DNA of 64,000 nt from Albula goreensis (lineage: Eukaryota > Chordata > Actinopteri > Albuliformes > Albulidae): assembly GCA_022829145.1 (NCBI GenBank), contig CM040765.1:14285792-14349791 (forward strand), given 5' to 3'. The position numbers were made by a program, and so were the translations under genes. The number at the start of each line of letters is the position of its first letter. Positions within the stretch are counted from its first letter, which is position 1. The notes beneath the pieces are model-generated. The model made no database searches and was not told the DNA's origin. It saw nothing but the letters and a program-made list of their open reading frames with translations. This document shows positions 10,793-24,459 of this stretch, one piece after another.

Positions 10793-13474
10793 AACTTTGG
10801 TGGTAGTCAGGTTATGAAGGGATGCGTTTTCTAATGATGTATTAATCCATTTAAATACGTTTCCTCTCTATTTAGCCGTTAAATTATACCACTGTCGTGC
10901 TTGCTTTGACATAGTAGTTACAAACCTTTCGGGTTGGAAGCTATGATGGCTCGTATGGTTATAAAATGCATCAACTGTAAAGCAATACCATGGAAGATAG
11001 AGTTCGAATTACTTGCCTGGCTTCATTTTATCCAATGGAAAAATATTTACTTGCAGACAGCAACGTGCATCTCAAGATCACATAATGACTTAGAGGTGGG
11101 GTGTCAAATGAATCTTGTTTCACCTATTTTTTTTCTTAAACATCTTGCTGTAAGATGGAATGATAAATAAGGCTGATTATGATCTATATGGCTCATCCCG
11201 TGACTCTTCAGTAATTTAATATGACTGTTATCCAAACATTCCTGAAAATCGCAATTTTTACGCAAAATGGATAACTTCCGAATGCAGCATGCTTACTTCA
11301 AACATTGCATTGTAGCTTGAAGCCAGGCTTGGTGCTGCCAGGAATCAATTTACATGCAGCCTTAGAGCAGATTTTATAGTAAGGACAAAAAAATAACAAT
11401 CCCAGTTATATGCCTATAACCAGGTATATTTAAATGCTCATTGCAGAGACTGGAGAGATGTTTTTCATAAGAGTGCAGGTTTCCTGTTATTCACGAGAGC
11501 AACCATCTTCTTGGTTCCGTAGAGTTATTGTGCTGCTTCCTGTACAGGTGGCGTCACAGCAGAACTAAGGAAGTCTCACTAAAACATTTAGACAGCTGCA
11601 GAGCACTCCTTTTAACAATTGAAATAGGTTTTGGTCTCTGTAATGGAGGGAAATTAATCATTTTTTTTTAATCTGGTGCCAGTTTGTATGTACACGTCCC
11701 TGGATGCCCTTTGTGTTTTGATGGAAACAAATGGTATTACACATACGGCGCATAGTCGGTTGGTGATATTGAAGGAGGTTTACAGAGGGATGGAGCCTCG
11801 CCTAAAACAACGCACAGCTTTGTTTCACTTGGACAACAATCCAGTGTCAGGAAGCTCAGTGGCTTCAGGCATTGTGGACAGGACTGGAGAGTCAGACTTA
11901 AAATATGAAATGAAATGGAGAGACTGCTTAAGCCAAAAGTAATTCATAAATATTTGATATGTAATTGATAAGGGGTGCAAAAAACACAGATGACTAGCAT
12001 TCAAAAGGAAAGTTTTGCACAACCAAAAATAACAAAGAAAACCACTTCCTTTTATAAATGCATGGCTTGCTTCAGCCTCAGGAAGAGTTCAGCAGTTGTG
12101 CTGTTGCTCTTTCCTTGGTCAGTGTAACAGGTGTGCTTTGGCTCTTGGCCATGGCCAGTACAACAGGTGTGTAGCAGTTCAGTTGCAAGGTCAATTTGAA
12201 TGGCCTGACACATATAAACGTGGACAAATGCAACACAATCAATGATTTTCAATGTAGTCAATCCAGTAGAAACACTTGCATTGAATTTAACTGACCTTTG
12301 GATGACTGAACCTGCTAAGGTCCAAGTTGAAAGTTCCCAAACTGATTACATCATATAGTGCAATTAATAGGGTAATTGAAGAAAATACATAAAAATCATG
12401 CACAATCTGACAGCAAAGCAAGAATAACAAGACAGCAAATAATTTAAAGTTTGAACTTTATACATTAATCTGTAGAAACACAAACAAGTATGAAAATGTG
12501 GCACTGAACATTCAGTGGCATTTTTCCTGTGTTCTCCTCCCTTTACAATAAACTTAATTTCCCATGAACCCATTTATCTAGCATTGCAGTGCAATCTATG
12601 GTGACCAGACCAATAAATGCAAAATACAAAATGTAAACTCTTTATAAAAATTCAACATAAATAAAATAAACCACTAATAATTACACCCTGCTCTATTTCA
12701 GAGACCTACTCAATGTGAAGCTGGAATGTAGCTTTATACCAAGAAACAATTAAATATTTCAATAACCTGTGTATAGTGACATCATTGTGGAGTAAGGCCA
12801 CGTTGGGGTATCCCGTACATTTCCAAGAACCCCATTCTGACATAGAACACAATAAATGTGATGTCATTTCTTCTGTGACTTGTGGAGGGCAGAACTAAGA
12901 ACAAAGCAACCCACACAGATATGAAGAAAATTTCCTGCATCTGTTTTCCAAAAATCATATTTATGCAAGTTACAGATAATGAAACCCATAATTTGAGCCT
13001 GTACTCAGATTATTTTGTTGGCTCCACAACAATGCAATAATTACATTTCATTTACAAATTGTGCTTTCCAAGAACAGAGCATTGGGAGGTTTTGAACCCA
13101 ATCATTAGCAAACACATACGGAGGGACTAGTGCATAATCCCCCTCTGCATAGTACTAAGTAATAGATGTGTTGTGGGTACCATTACCTCAATGGGCTGTG
13201 TAACATCTACCCGTTTCTCCATACCGATAATCTACGAGACGTTAAGGCTTGGGCACTGCCTCAAACTGAACTTTACTGGTCTTAGTATGCCACTCAAAAT
13301 GAATTAAACATATACTTGTGATTCATGTGAACTGGTAACAAGTCAAAATTCTAGCCTATGTAAACTTTCTGAGCTCAAATCCACAGACTGATTGACTAGA
13401 GTGGGGATGGTAATGTGAAGTTAACAGTTGATTTCTGCCACCACAATCCAATTTTACATTACTGCTAATTGTAA
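10793..13474. other. intergenic DNA between nr2c1 and fgd6
   Basis: AT-rich DNA with no supported gene; its right part may be distal fgd6 3' untranslated region. A short imperfect duplication (CAGTGTAACAGGTGTG and CAGTACAACAGGTGTG) lies at about 12119-12173. Confidence 0.5.
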
Positions 13475-14407
13475 TTTAATTACCTTATTGTGCTCTATTA
13501 AATGTGAAGATATTTTTCAATATACATACAAGCAATTTCCAGTTTTTCCAGTATATTGTATTATACATTTTTAAAGTCCTGCTTTATGCCTTCCATACAA
13601 AATGTTTAAAATGGACTTCAATAGGAGAGGGTTAAAAACTTTTCTTTATAAAAACAAAATACATTTTGATTGGGAAACATTGGAGCAGAAAGGTAATTTC
13701 CTCTCGATTTGAAGCATTCAACTTTTCACAGTTAATAAAAATCTCCCACAGTGCAATGCAGCGCAACAGGGTCTTTCTATAGCCCATGTTAATGTCAACC
13801 TCACAACATGACACATGCAGTGACCTGGTTCTCTTTCTGCTACACTTCCACGGACATGCTTTAAACTTGACCTTGGACCCTGCACTTGTAACGTGCCCTT
13901 TATGGCTGGAGGCTCAGGGGCCAACCTGTCTGCTGTTAAAATCGCATCCTTTAAGACTGGAGCCACTAAGGGTGGCAAGACCTTAAAGTATGTATCTGCT
14001 TCCTATACAGTTTGCTGTATGTGAGTGTATGTACACTGGGACAAACTATAGCACCTTTAAACTGTAGCTCCACCTTATGGAGAGGGAGTGTTGTTTGACA
14101 TGAAGATTCAAGGCACAAAAAGACAGGACTCACACTTATCTGTCCCCGTAGATACAAGACCTTTGACAGGGGACAGATGTTCATTTAGGCCATTGACTCC
14201 TTGTTTTGCATCGTGTGTTTGGATCCATGGAGGTACAGGGAACCATCCTCAAAAAAAATCAGGCTTAGGGGTCCTGAGGAAGTCCTACATTGTACCGTCA
14301 TAGGAGACAAGGGAGCACAGCTGCCACAATTGGCTGCTTCACTGCACATTTCTGGTGTTCATTGCTTTGCTGGGTCCATGCTGTGCTTGGGAGGCATGAA
14401 GGAGTTG
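13475..14407 (-). other. fgd6: fgd6 3' untranslated region (probable)
   Basis: The stretch follows the TGA at 14410-14408. No AATAAA was found on the minus strand; the nearest variant is ATTAAA at 13480-13475, so this end is uncertain. Confidence 0.4.
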
Positions 14408-14444
14408 TCAAAGCACCATGGCTTCCTGGAAAGCATAAATCCAC
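14408..14444 (-). CDS. fgd6: fgd6 exon 21 (terminal coding exon)
   Basis: It encodes [11 protein letters not shown] and then TGA, matching human WIEAFQEGTIL. The acceptor is CCTCAG. Confidence 0.92.
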
Positions 14445-17400
14445 CTGAGGGGGAAAATGCCACACACACACACGCGAAGATAAGGTCAGAAAACAGTATA
14501 TGATGTTTTCAATTCAAATTCAAAGCATACATACCTTCAAAGGTAACCGTTTCATTAAATGGTACCATTTAAACACATTACATATTGTTTTTATACAGGC
14601 TCATAGTTTCAATGGTCAATGCCTATCTGCAGCTGCATACCCCCTTCCATGGTGTACTGCTGAAATAAAGAGACTACAATTCCCAGCATACCTCTGGGCT
14701 GTCTGGGCATCCTCAGCCTTGAAGATGTAGAAGAGTGTGTTTTTGTGGTAGAGCTTGAACTGCAGCTTTTGTGCGTCTCCAGACCGCTCTTCCCTGAGGA
14801 AGAACCCTAGCAATGGCTGGCTCTCCAGTGCTGCCACATCCTGGAGAAAAACCAATGTTTTGTCATGCAACAGGAAATTACATTATAAACAGCATACACA
14901 CACTGAATCATACACTGCCAGTTATTGTGTCACATCACAGCAGCCTTTTGACCTCAGCTGATTTAAAATGCAGAGCTGCAGCACAGAGGTAGTAGAACAC
15001 TGCAGGTAATGGAGAAGCATCTTGTTTCTTCTCATACTGGCGAACCGTTATGTGTGTTTATATCTGTCATGTAAAAATGTATGTACCTTGTGCTGGCACA
15101 CAAGGTACAAAATTAACAAATGACATGTCTTTGGTAATAAGAGAACATGGCGCACCTCGCTGGCAGCATATGTGTACAGAACTTTGTTCTTGATGACGAA
15201 CCAAAGCTTTTTCCACTGCTTCTTGTTGCCCTTTGATCTTTGTAGGTACCCACTCATGGAGGAGTTCTCTGTGTTTGCAGACACCTGTAAAGGAAATATT
15301 ACATTATAGTAAAGTAAATGGTGAGTGAAAGTTCTGATATAATCAAGTCCTATTTTTAACAAACTTAATTTATTGTGCAGGGCTCATTCTTACTAGCCTG
15401 CTTAAGCCAGTGTATTTCAGCTGTAGGCCAAGAATTGGTTGTTGGGTCTGTTACCTCTTTGAGGGCGGCAGGGATCTTCTTCTGCTTCCTGGAGGAGATG
15501 AGGACGGAGGAGAAAGCACCAGTGGAAGACTTCCCACTTGGGGACAAAGCAGCAGACTCTGTCTGATCACCTGAGGTGGAGGAAAAGCATGTCCTTGGTC
15601 ACTGACACTGAGCCCAGGGGCACCTGCCTTGCACACCATGCTTATCCCCGTCCACAGGGCATGCAGGTCATCATGATCAATACCCCACTTTCACAAGTTC
15701 ACACAATCATAATGCCACCACTATGGGCCTTATTATTTAAATGGATATCTGAAATACCAAAATGAGTTTCTGAAAGGATATAATAAAAATCTCTCCAAAT
15801 GCCTGCTATTTTAGTGGTGAACATGTTTCCATTCGGCTATGAGACAGAGAGAAGAGCAGATGTCGTACTCTTATGCTGAAGCTTGAGGAAGCAGTGGTCA
15901 CAGACTCGAGCCAGCTGGTTCTTCAGGTACTCCAGGTAGTGTTTGTGTGAGGAGCAGGCCTGGCACACCACCTAAACACATTTACAGACAAATATTTTAC
16001 ATTTAGGCATGTAGCCAAAAGTTAGATATTTTAATGAAGCAACAGAATTATCTCTGTCTATTTAACAACACAAAACAGATTCCAGATCAGCATTCTGTCA
16101 GGTCCATATGAAGCTGAAGCTCAATCCAGATGTTCTACTCCAGGACAGGCCGTTCACAGTGCGGCTCACCTTTCCGCAGGCTCGGCAGTGGTGTCGTCTC
16201 CAGGTGAGGGTGAACTCGCAGGTGCAGATCATGCACATGGTCGTCCGCAGGTCCGGGATCCAGATGGGCGCCTTGGAGCCCAGGGGGGCTCCGCTGTCTG
16301 CTCCAGCTCCGCCCGCCTGTGGAAAGGTAAGGAGGGGCTGCCATCACGCACCACACTGCACCAAAGGTCAGTCGATCTCACAATCAGCCATTTCAGAAAA
16401 CTGATCTATACATCTACCAGGCAACCAAGTTAATCTGACAATCCCTCAACTAATCAGTTTAGTCATTTAATCTATCCCTAAAAGCTAGCCAATTCAGTCA
16501 GCAATCAATCAAATAATTGATCAATCCACCACTCAACCAGTCGACCACAGTGCATTCCACAAAAGGAAATAAGAACAGTCTTCAGATATCATCACATGCT
16601 TATCAGTAAACAACAGGTAACAAAACAATAGCTGAAGCTGAACAAAATCCATACAACAGATGACAGGGTCTCCTCCCTGTCTCCATCCAATAGAAATGTG
16701 TGAATGAATGACTTTAGCAGGGATGTCAATACCTCTTCCTGGCTCTTGCTGGGGAAAAAGTGATCTTCTTCCTGGTGTGGTCTTCAATGGCTTTGGATAT
16801 GGCCTCCAGCCACTCATCACGCTCCGTCGCTGAACTGGAGGGAGAGATATTGCTTAAGCCAGGTAAAACGAGTTCACGAAAATAAACTCTTACAATGTGA
16901 GTAAAAACTGCACATCAAAATTATGATCATAAAATTAAAAGAAATGTATCCTAACCTGGCAGAGAGGATAAATGAGCGTTCCACACTCTCGATGTTCAGC
17001 TCGTTTTGATAGGCCTCTTGGCTGGGCTTGCTGACCTGTGTGGACAAACACCAACAGATTACTGCACATTCAGAATGACCACAGATTCACACAGCGCCAG
17101 TCATAGACACTGACATTGTAACCCAGAGGTTCCAGGTTCAAATCCCACAAACCATTGTACCTGTGAGCGAAAGGAACTTAACCTCAGTTACCAAGTTTCT
17201 AAAACTGAAATACATTTTAACATATTTTAAAAGCACATAATTTAGTTTGTTCCTGAGTGGGTTAAATAGCTGTTTCCACACAATTGAACTCTTACCTTCA
17301 TTCCTGCCAGAGACAGCAAGCTGTTGAGTTTATACTGGCCTGACTGGACCGGGGTGGTGTACATCAGGGCATCGTTGAACTGGGAGAGGTCATATCAAAT

Positions 17401-20400
17401 GTCAAACACAGCAGGCATGACAAAACTCAAACCTGACACAGATCCTCTTCAGCTCAGCTGGGACATGGTCTAATGAATGCATGAGCATGCATGAAGCCCA
17501 GCTTCAGAGATATCACAGACTTCAGAGAGGAATGATCAAGTGTCATTTATTACAAAGAGTGAATTACACTTTAGTCTATAGTTCCTGTAACTGTGATTTT
17601 AATTGTCTCTTACATTTTAATTGTATCTGTGAAGTTCTTTATTTTGAATGTTTTCTTTGTTTTTACAATACTCCTAGTTTCCCAACTGTATCTGTATTAA
17701 GCACTTTGAGCTGGAAAAACGCTACATAAATAAAGTTGTTTTTATTAAATTATGACCACATACGCACGAGTGGGGTAAAGCAAGGCCAAGCAAATAGAGA
17801 GAATAACAAACAAGTCTTACCAGGAAGAACATTCTTGGCTGCATGACTTTGCGAGAGAGCTTCATGAGGGTACCTTCCTTCAGGAACACCTGCCAAAGAG
17901 AACAGAGCTTACCACCACAGTAACTCTAAATGCTCACCATTTTAAAAGTATAAACTAATGTAATGGTGCAAATAGAGCATATTGCCTTGTGTTAAGAGCA
18001 TATTACCTTGTGATTGCTGCTGCTCTTCTTTCATAATTGTACAACCTCAAATTCATACAGATGGGACTCAACAGTTCCACTGCTGCAAAGGTTCAAAACT
18101 GCTCGAAAAGTTTTGATAGATAAAATTTACAGAGCCTTATCGTTTGAATGACTACTTTGCTCGCTTAAAACAGAGACCGTATATTCTGCAGAAGGGAATA
18201 CACACTGTGCAAATGACCAGTGTGTTGTATTATCCGACATAATGGGATTGACTGAGTAGGTTGATTGACTGACGTCTCATTGACTGATTGTTGGATTCAT
18301 ATGTTAATTAATTGATTGACTGATTGATTGAAAGCTTTGACTCACCCTCCCAGGCTGGACGATCTCATGATGTCCATTCAGACTGTACTGGATCTGCATC
18401 AGCTTCTGGAAGTTATCCTGGATGGACGAATCAGGTGGAGGATTGATTACTCAGGTCTGAGCTCTAGCACACAGTAAGTAGAAGTGAATCTGAACGGCTG
18501 CATGTGTGTAATGCAGTGATAGTAAACAGTGACTGGTGGTGAATACTTTAATGGAAAAAATGAATGATGAAATGCTATGACAGATGACAGCTTAGAATCA
18601 CACTGGTCTAATCACAGTTTGTGCAGGTTTTAGATATTAAAATGGGTAATATTCAATCCCTACAATACAGCATAATGGTGTACTGATATGCATGTTAGGT
18701 CCATCCTAACTGTAAGCTGTTGGAGGACTGACACAGGTATTGGTAGGGTGAATTGTGCTCTTACCCCTTGCTTCATGATGTCATTGGCATGGTTGGCCAC
18801 CTCCTTCACTATGCAGAGTGCCGCTGGGTGAACACAGAATATATAACTGTGACTGTGCAGGACTAACTCCAGCAGTTCAAGACCAACACGACTTGTCAGT
18901 TTGAGGATGTGACAATAAGTGACAGACAGCCAGTAGCGACTCATTGACTCTATATCATTTACTAAACAATGTTAAACAAAGTTTACCTTGTGTGTCTTTG
19001 TAATCAGATGATTCTTCAGGGAGGTTTTTTAAGTAATCTGAAAAAAGATGGAAATTTATGTTTGAATAATCTCTCTGTTTCTTCTAATAAAATAGAATCA
19101 CCACATATGGTATTTCAGCAACAGGACATTTGTACTAGCAAGTCTCAGGAGTACAAAATATAAACTCCAGTCCAGGTACTAATTTTGTAATGAGTGATGT
19201 GCTTATATATGTAAGTTTATGAGGTTACTTCACTTAATGTTCATCCAGTTAAATATGCAGCTAGTTCTAAACTACAGGAGACTGTTAGATAATTAAATCA
19301 GTTTAGTGACTTGGATTATTTATGGGCAGTGAAGCATACAATGACTTTCAAGACACCTTCAGTTATTCTCCACCAGAGGGCAGCGTGCTAACATAGTTAA
19401 ATCCATGTGAGTCAAAAACATCAGTTCAGAACAATTTTAATTTAAGCATTTAAAAGTCCAGGGTTAAAATATGCAGAGGCAGTTATGTACATTCCAACAT
19501 CACATGACGGCGCCCTCTACCTGTGAGAAGTAGCTGATACTGGGGGATCCTCTGAACCGGTTTCAGCAGGTAGTGCTTCAAAGCCAAACTGGCACAGCGT
19601 GGACTCGTCTGAAACACACAAACAACACACATTGTACACGTTGCACTCAGACTACACAGCACAAACACTGCCGCAGTCTGCTAACCAGGAAGGCAGCTAA
19701 CAAACATGACAAACACACATGCCTGTAACAGTGTTATTCCTGTCTAGCCTGTCTACCTACTTTCAGTTAACAAATAAGGGCACTTGTATCTGATTGATTA
19801 GTATATACTATCTTAAAGTCACCTTCATCACACTTCCTCTGGTTGTTTTCCAAGTGCTGTGGATAACTATTGTGAATGCATAGTTTATATTCTATGATTT
19901 CAAAACATCTGATGAGTCAGAACTCATTCATGCTGGTTTACAGTGATTCAATGAACTACTTCCTTGAATTGTACGCATAAGTGCACACATACAAAACACA
20001 CGTGTACAAACACAGGGGTGCGGTTGCCCGGGTTACCTCAAACTCCTTCACGACTCCAGCAAACCCTGGGTTCTTCCGGCATTGCTCATCCAACAGGGCC
20101 ACGTTCCTGTCAAATTCACGGATGTAGGTGGAGTACATCTTCAGGTATGGCCCCTTCTTCACAAAGATGTCCGCCAGACGCTGGTGGTCATTCCTGACAC
20201 AAAGAGCACGGAGAGGCAGAGTGAGGGAAGACGAGTTGGAAGGAAAGGAGGAATAAGTGATGAATGAAGAAGGGAAACAGACAGGAGGAAAAGGGGGAAG
20301 GGGGAGAGAGAAAAGAGAGATGGCAAAGAGTATTTTAGCCGTGTGCAGAGGCATTTCTCATTAGAGGGGAAATTTCTAGATTATGTCATGGTTATCACTC

Positions 20401-23400
20401 AGCACTGTGTGGTCTTAGACACAAACATTTGTACAGTATTGGTTTCATCAGTACTGGCTGACAAGTGTGGCGTCAAAACTGGCTGATACATATTCCCCAA
20501 CTTCAGCTGGTCCTGACCACACACAAACATGTCAACCAATAGTGACGAGTCACACAGCTATTTCCTGCTTAATTGGGAAAAAAATCACGTCTGTATATGG
20601 GCTATCAGTGTAGGGGCATTTCTCTTACAAGCTGGATATGTCAAAATCACACATGGAGAGATTTTGACACACTGAAAGCAGGAATGAATATTACTAATGG
20701 TATTAAAACCTAAATACAACCTAACTCACTTCCTGATTGTACGCCAAGAAATACTGATAAAACTGAACCAGAGAGTGCTGACAAAAGGAGCTCATGAAAG
20801 CCCTCATTTGCTCAATAACAATGAGCAGGACAGCTGCGTGACATCTGTAATGTATGCAATTACATACGTCATGGCTCATGGGAAATCGTTTTAGGAGGAA
20901 GTCCGAAAATAGAGTTTTATGGCAAAAATACTCAAACTGGATTGCACAATGTCCCTTTTCAAACTACAGAATATGATATATATATATATATAGCTGACAG
21001 GAATCAGGATGAGTCAAGTGAAGGCCTGAAGGGATGGTTCTGTTACCAGCGGGCCACCCTCTCCTCCAGCTCGCGCAGCAGGTCCCGGTTCAGCTCGTAC
21101 AGCTGGGGCAGGTAGTACAGGATCTGGTTCAGGACCCGCTCCTCCACCACCGGCTTCCCGCTCTGCCGCGAGGCCTTCGCCACCGCATCCCGGAAATCCT
21201 GCCAGGGACAGACAGACAGACACTCCGCCTCACTCTGGGGCACACGGACGGACAAGGCTACAGGTCTATCATCAGCATATTAAAAAAGAAAATGGAACTA
21301 CTCAAAAACGCTACAAATTCTGTCTTTCTATGGTCTTACATATAGCACTGCTGAGAAGAGGAAAGCAGAATGCTAACACACAAAAGACCCCATTATAACA
21401 GGAACTGCAAACCTTCCTTGCTGTGATGCTTAATGCACTTTTTTTGATTTTTTTCTTTTTGTGTGGGTTGGACTCCCTTGCAAAAGAGATTCTAAATCTC
21501 AAAGGAATCATTCCTTTAGAAGTCGAGGTTAAAAAAAAAAAAGCACTGTAAACTCCCCAATGACATTGACAAAGGATTGCGTGCTTTTCTGGCCAAAATA
21601 GCACTCCTACAACGGGGTAATGGCTTGCACACTTTGTAAAGACTCAAAAACAGGTACCTGGAGGAAGGTTTTAGGGATTAAAAGATAATGCTGTGTACAA
21701 TGTATCATGCACAAACTATTTGTTGAAGGGTAAGCATTTTATGGATTACAAGTAAAGTTCTTTCTCTGTGTTATTTTTAATCCAAAAAACACCTCCCCCA
21801 CCGATCCTCATGGAGGAACGACAATGATTTTTTACAAGGACTATGATGTGGCAAAAGTGGTGAAAACATTGCTGAAGAAGGCAAAAAAGAATCTTCCAGA
21901 ATACGACTGCTGTCCTGAGTTTGCACGTCATGGCCATCCTTCCTCTCTAATTCCAGACACGTCAAACTCAAACGGCCCCCTCTCTGAGACGCGCCGTGGT
22001 TGGCTTGTGCAGCTGGAGCTAGCAGTTCACACTGTCTGTTTGTTTTACTCTGTGATGAGGGTGAGGGATTTACAGTTTGCGGGGAATGTTATAAACCATG
22101 TGGAACACTGTGAAGCTGCTCACAGCAGCCAAGGCCTCCCCGAGGAGAGGGAATCCTAAATGGAATCTCAGCTGCAGCTGCTAATCCAAATGCACAGCTA
22201 CAAGTGGCCATCAGCCTACAGGCTTGAGCTTTGCTGGACTGTGATTGGATAAGTTGTGGGCAGAGTTTAAGGAAGTGGTTTGTAATTGGACAATAATGTG
22301 GACATGTAATAAGGCTGGGTGTCTTGACTGGATTGGAGCAGGACTTATCAATGCCTGGATATGGTCACATACTCACGACTCTGGCCTAAGGATTGATGCA
22401 TACCCCACAAAACTCTTCCTCCATTTCTCTTACTGTGTGTGCAGTGTATGTTTCTCCCCCTCAGTGTATGTTTCTCCCCTGTCAGACTTCAGCGTAGGTG
22501 GTGAATTAACCCCCCCCCTTTCAGTCCCCATGCAAGTTTATTCTCTCTCCATCCCTCCCCCTCTCTCTTTATTTCTCCCACACACACTTCCTCTCTGTCG
22601 TAATGCCAAAATAGACACATTACTGGACCGTGACAGTGAGCCTCCACAGACAGCAGTCATGAGGTCTGACACACAAACCTTCCTTCACTCATCTTCTGTT
22701 GAATGAGCACCACAGACGCATTGTCCTGTGCAGACACAGTGCCAATCTGCGCAAACACCGGGCCAGCTCACAAAACACCCAAGAACTATGAGCAGCTACA
22801 TTTGCAGTTACATTACTATGCCCTTCTTGGTTGGACATGGTTCCACAACCCATTGTCTTTGTGTTTTCTCTTTGATGGGTTTGCCCAGACACAGGGTCAC
22901 TGGGTTCAGGCCCTGTGTGCTGGTCTGTGCCAGAATGTGGCAGGTTTTTATGGTTCCTCCAGCTGATCCAGATGCACATTCCACAGGGCAGCACTATGGC
23001 CTGGGATGATTGTTAGAGCGACACCACCAAACAGGAAAACACAAAACCGGCAGGAATGCCAGCCATCCGGGTGCATGCAAAGAGCTGGGGACCACAGAGG
23101 GCCTAAAAACAGAGCGTCTGCACTGGCAGGGGTGTGGCACCCGGCAGCTAACTTAATCAAACCCATGTGACAGAGCCTCCTTTGCATATATAGACACAAC
23201 ATCATTGGGAAAAACAGCATGAAGGGTTTGCAGCATTGGCAGGTCACCCAGTGTCTTATAATGATGGAGATGTTTCTAGTTTTGTTTCAATCAAGCTTGA
23301 GAAATTACTTTGAGCAATTACTAAGCGTCAAATTCAAATTAATTTGGAGGAAAAACTCTTCTTCTAACTAAAGCACATGGTCACCTGCGTTCATTAAGCT

Positions 23401-24422
23401 TTATAATTTAGTGTGGGTTTGGTGAGAGCAGCAGTGGTGGTGTGACCAGAGATATCTGCTGCACACCAGGACCAGGTCATTTTCCCTTTTACTGCAGGGT
23501 TACAGCATCTCTCAACTCTTCTGTTGAGCAAAGCCGCTATAGTCATGAGCTGCTGGAGCAGAACACCAGGCGATCAACAATAATACTTCTGCCAAAAAAT
23601 ATTTCTACCACAAAATCGACACAATAACTCAAAAAATGTTTTCAATCAGGGCAACTTCTGTTTTTAGATTTCAAAGAGAATAGAATGTAATAAACCTCAA
23701 CTTCACTGAGTTACAGTAACTTCTCTATATTTACTACAACAATGAAGATTTAAGGGCCTCAAGAGAATGAGGGCAGTAGACAAAACCTGGGGTTTGGAAA
23801 GCTTCCCCACAAAATCTCAAATACTGTCTTAATTACTACAGCACACAATGGTCCACATTAGAGACATTCAAGTGCAGTCTAGTTAAAAACTATTGAGTAG
23901 TTCAAACTCTTGTGCAGGCAAAAACCCAAGCACGCATGTGCACACACACGCACGCTCTGTGCAAAGCTGCAGTGTGAAACAGACATATCCACACAGTCAC
24001 ACCGTGGGGCAGCCGGCTCCGTTTCCTCACCACCTCTCACTGGCAGATTAGCGCAGCCTTTTATAACACACAGAGTAAACACTGCAGCTGGGGGCAGCTG
24101 TTCTGGGGTCAGGGCGGCTGCGAGGAATAAAGAATGCAATTTGCCGTGTTTTTAAAAGATCTCTCTCTCGTGCCACTCCTTACTGCCGAGGCCTTAAATC
24201 CCACTAAAGCCCCGGCCACCCCACAGCCGACCGCATTAATCCAGCCAGAGCGTGGAGGCCCCTGACAGGTGGACTCCCTCATAGTGCTCTCCATTTCCCT
24301 GAGCGTCCCCTGTGAAGGAGGGAGCGTCTGCATGTTTTTCTATGAGCATGACAGTGAATGCGTGAGTTCGTGTTTATTCCCACATGTATCTATATGTGCG
24401 TATGTGTTGAGTGTTGTTTGCA

Positions 24423-24459
<37 letters not shown>

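Noticed and set aside
2410-16840. nr2c1 or fgd6 as pseudogenes
   Set aside because: All exons, splice sites and key residues are kept; only three one-base changes at base runs, in two neighbouring genes, point to sequence error.
17130-17160. GGTTCAAATCCC suggesting a tRNA gene
   Set aside because: No cloverleaf is possible and the downstream sequence is that of the SINE family.
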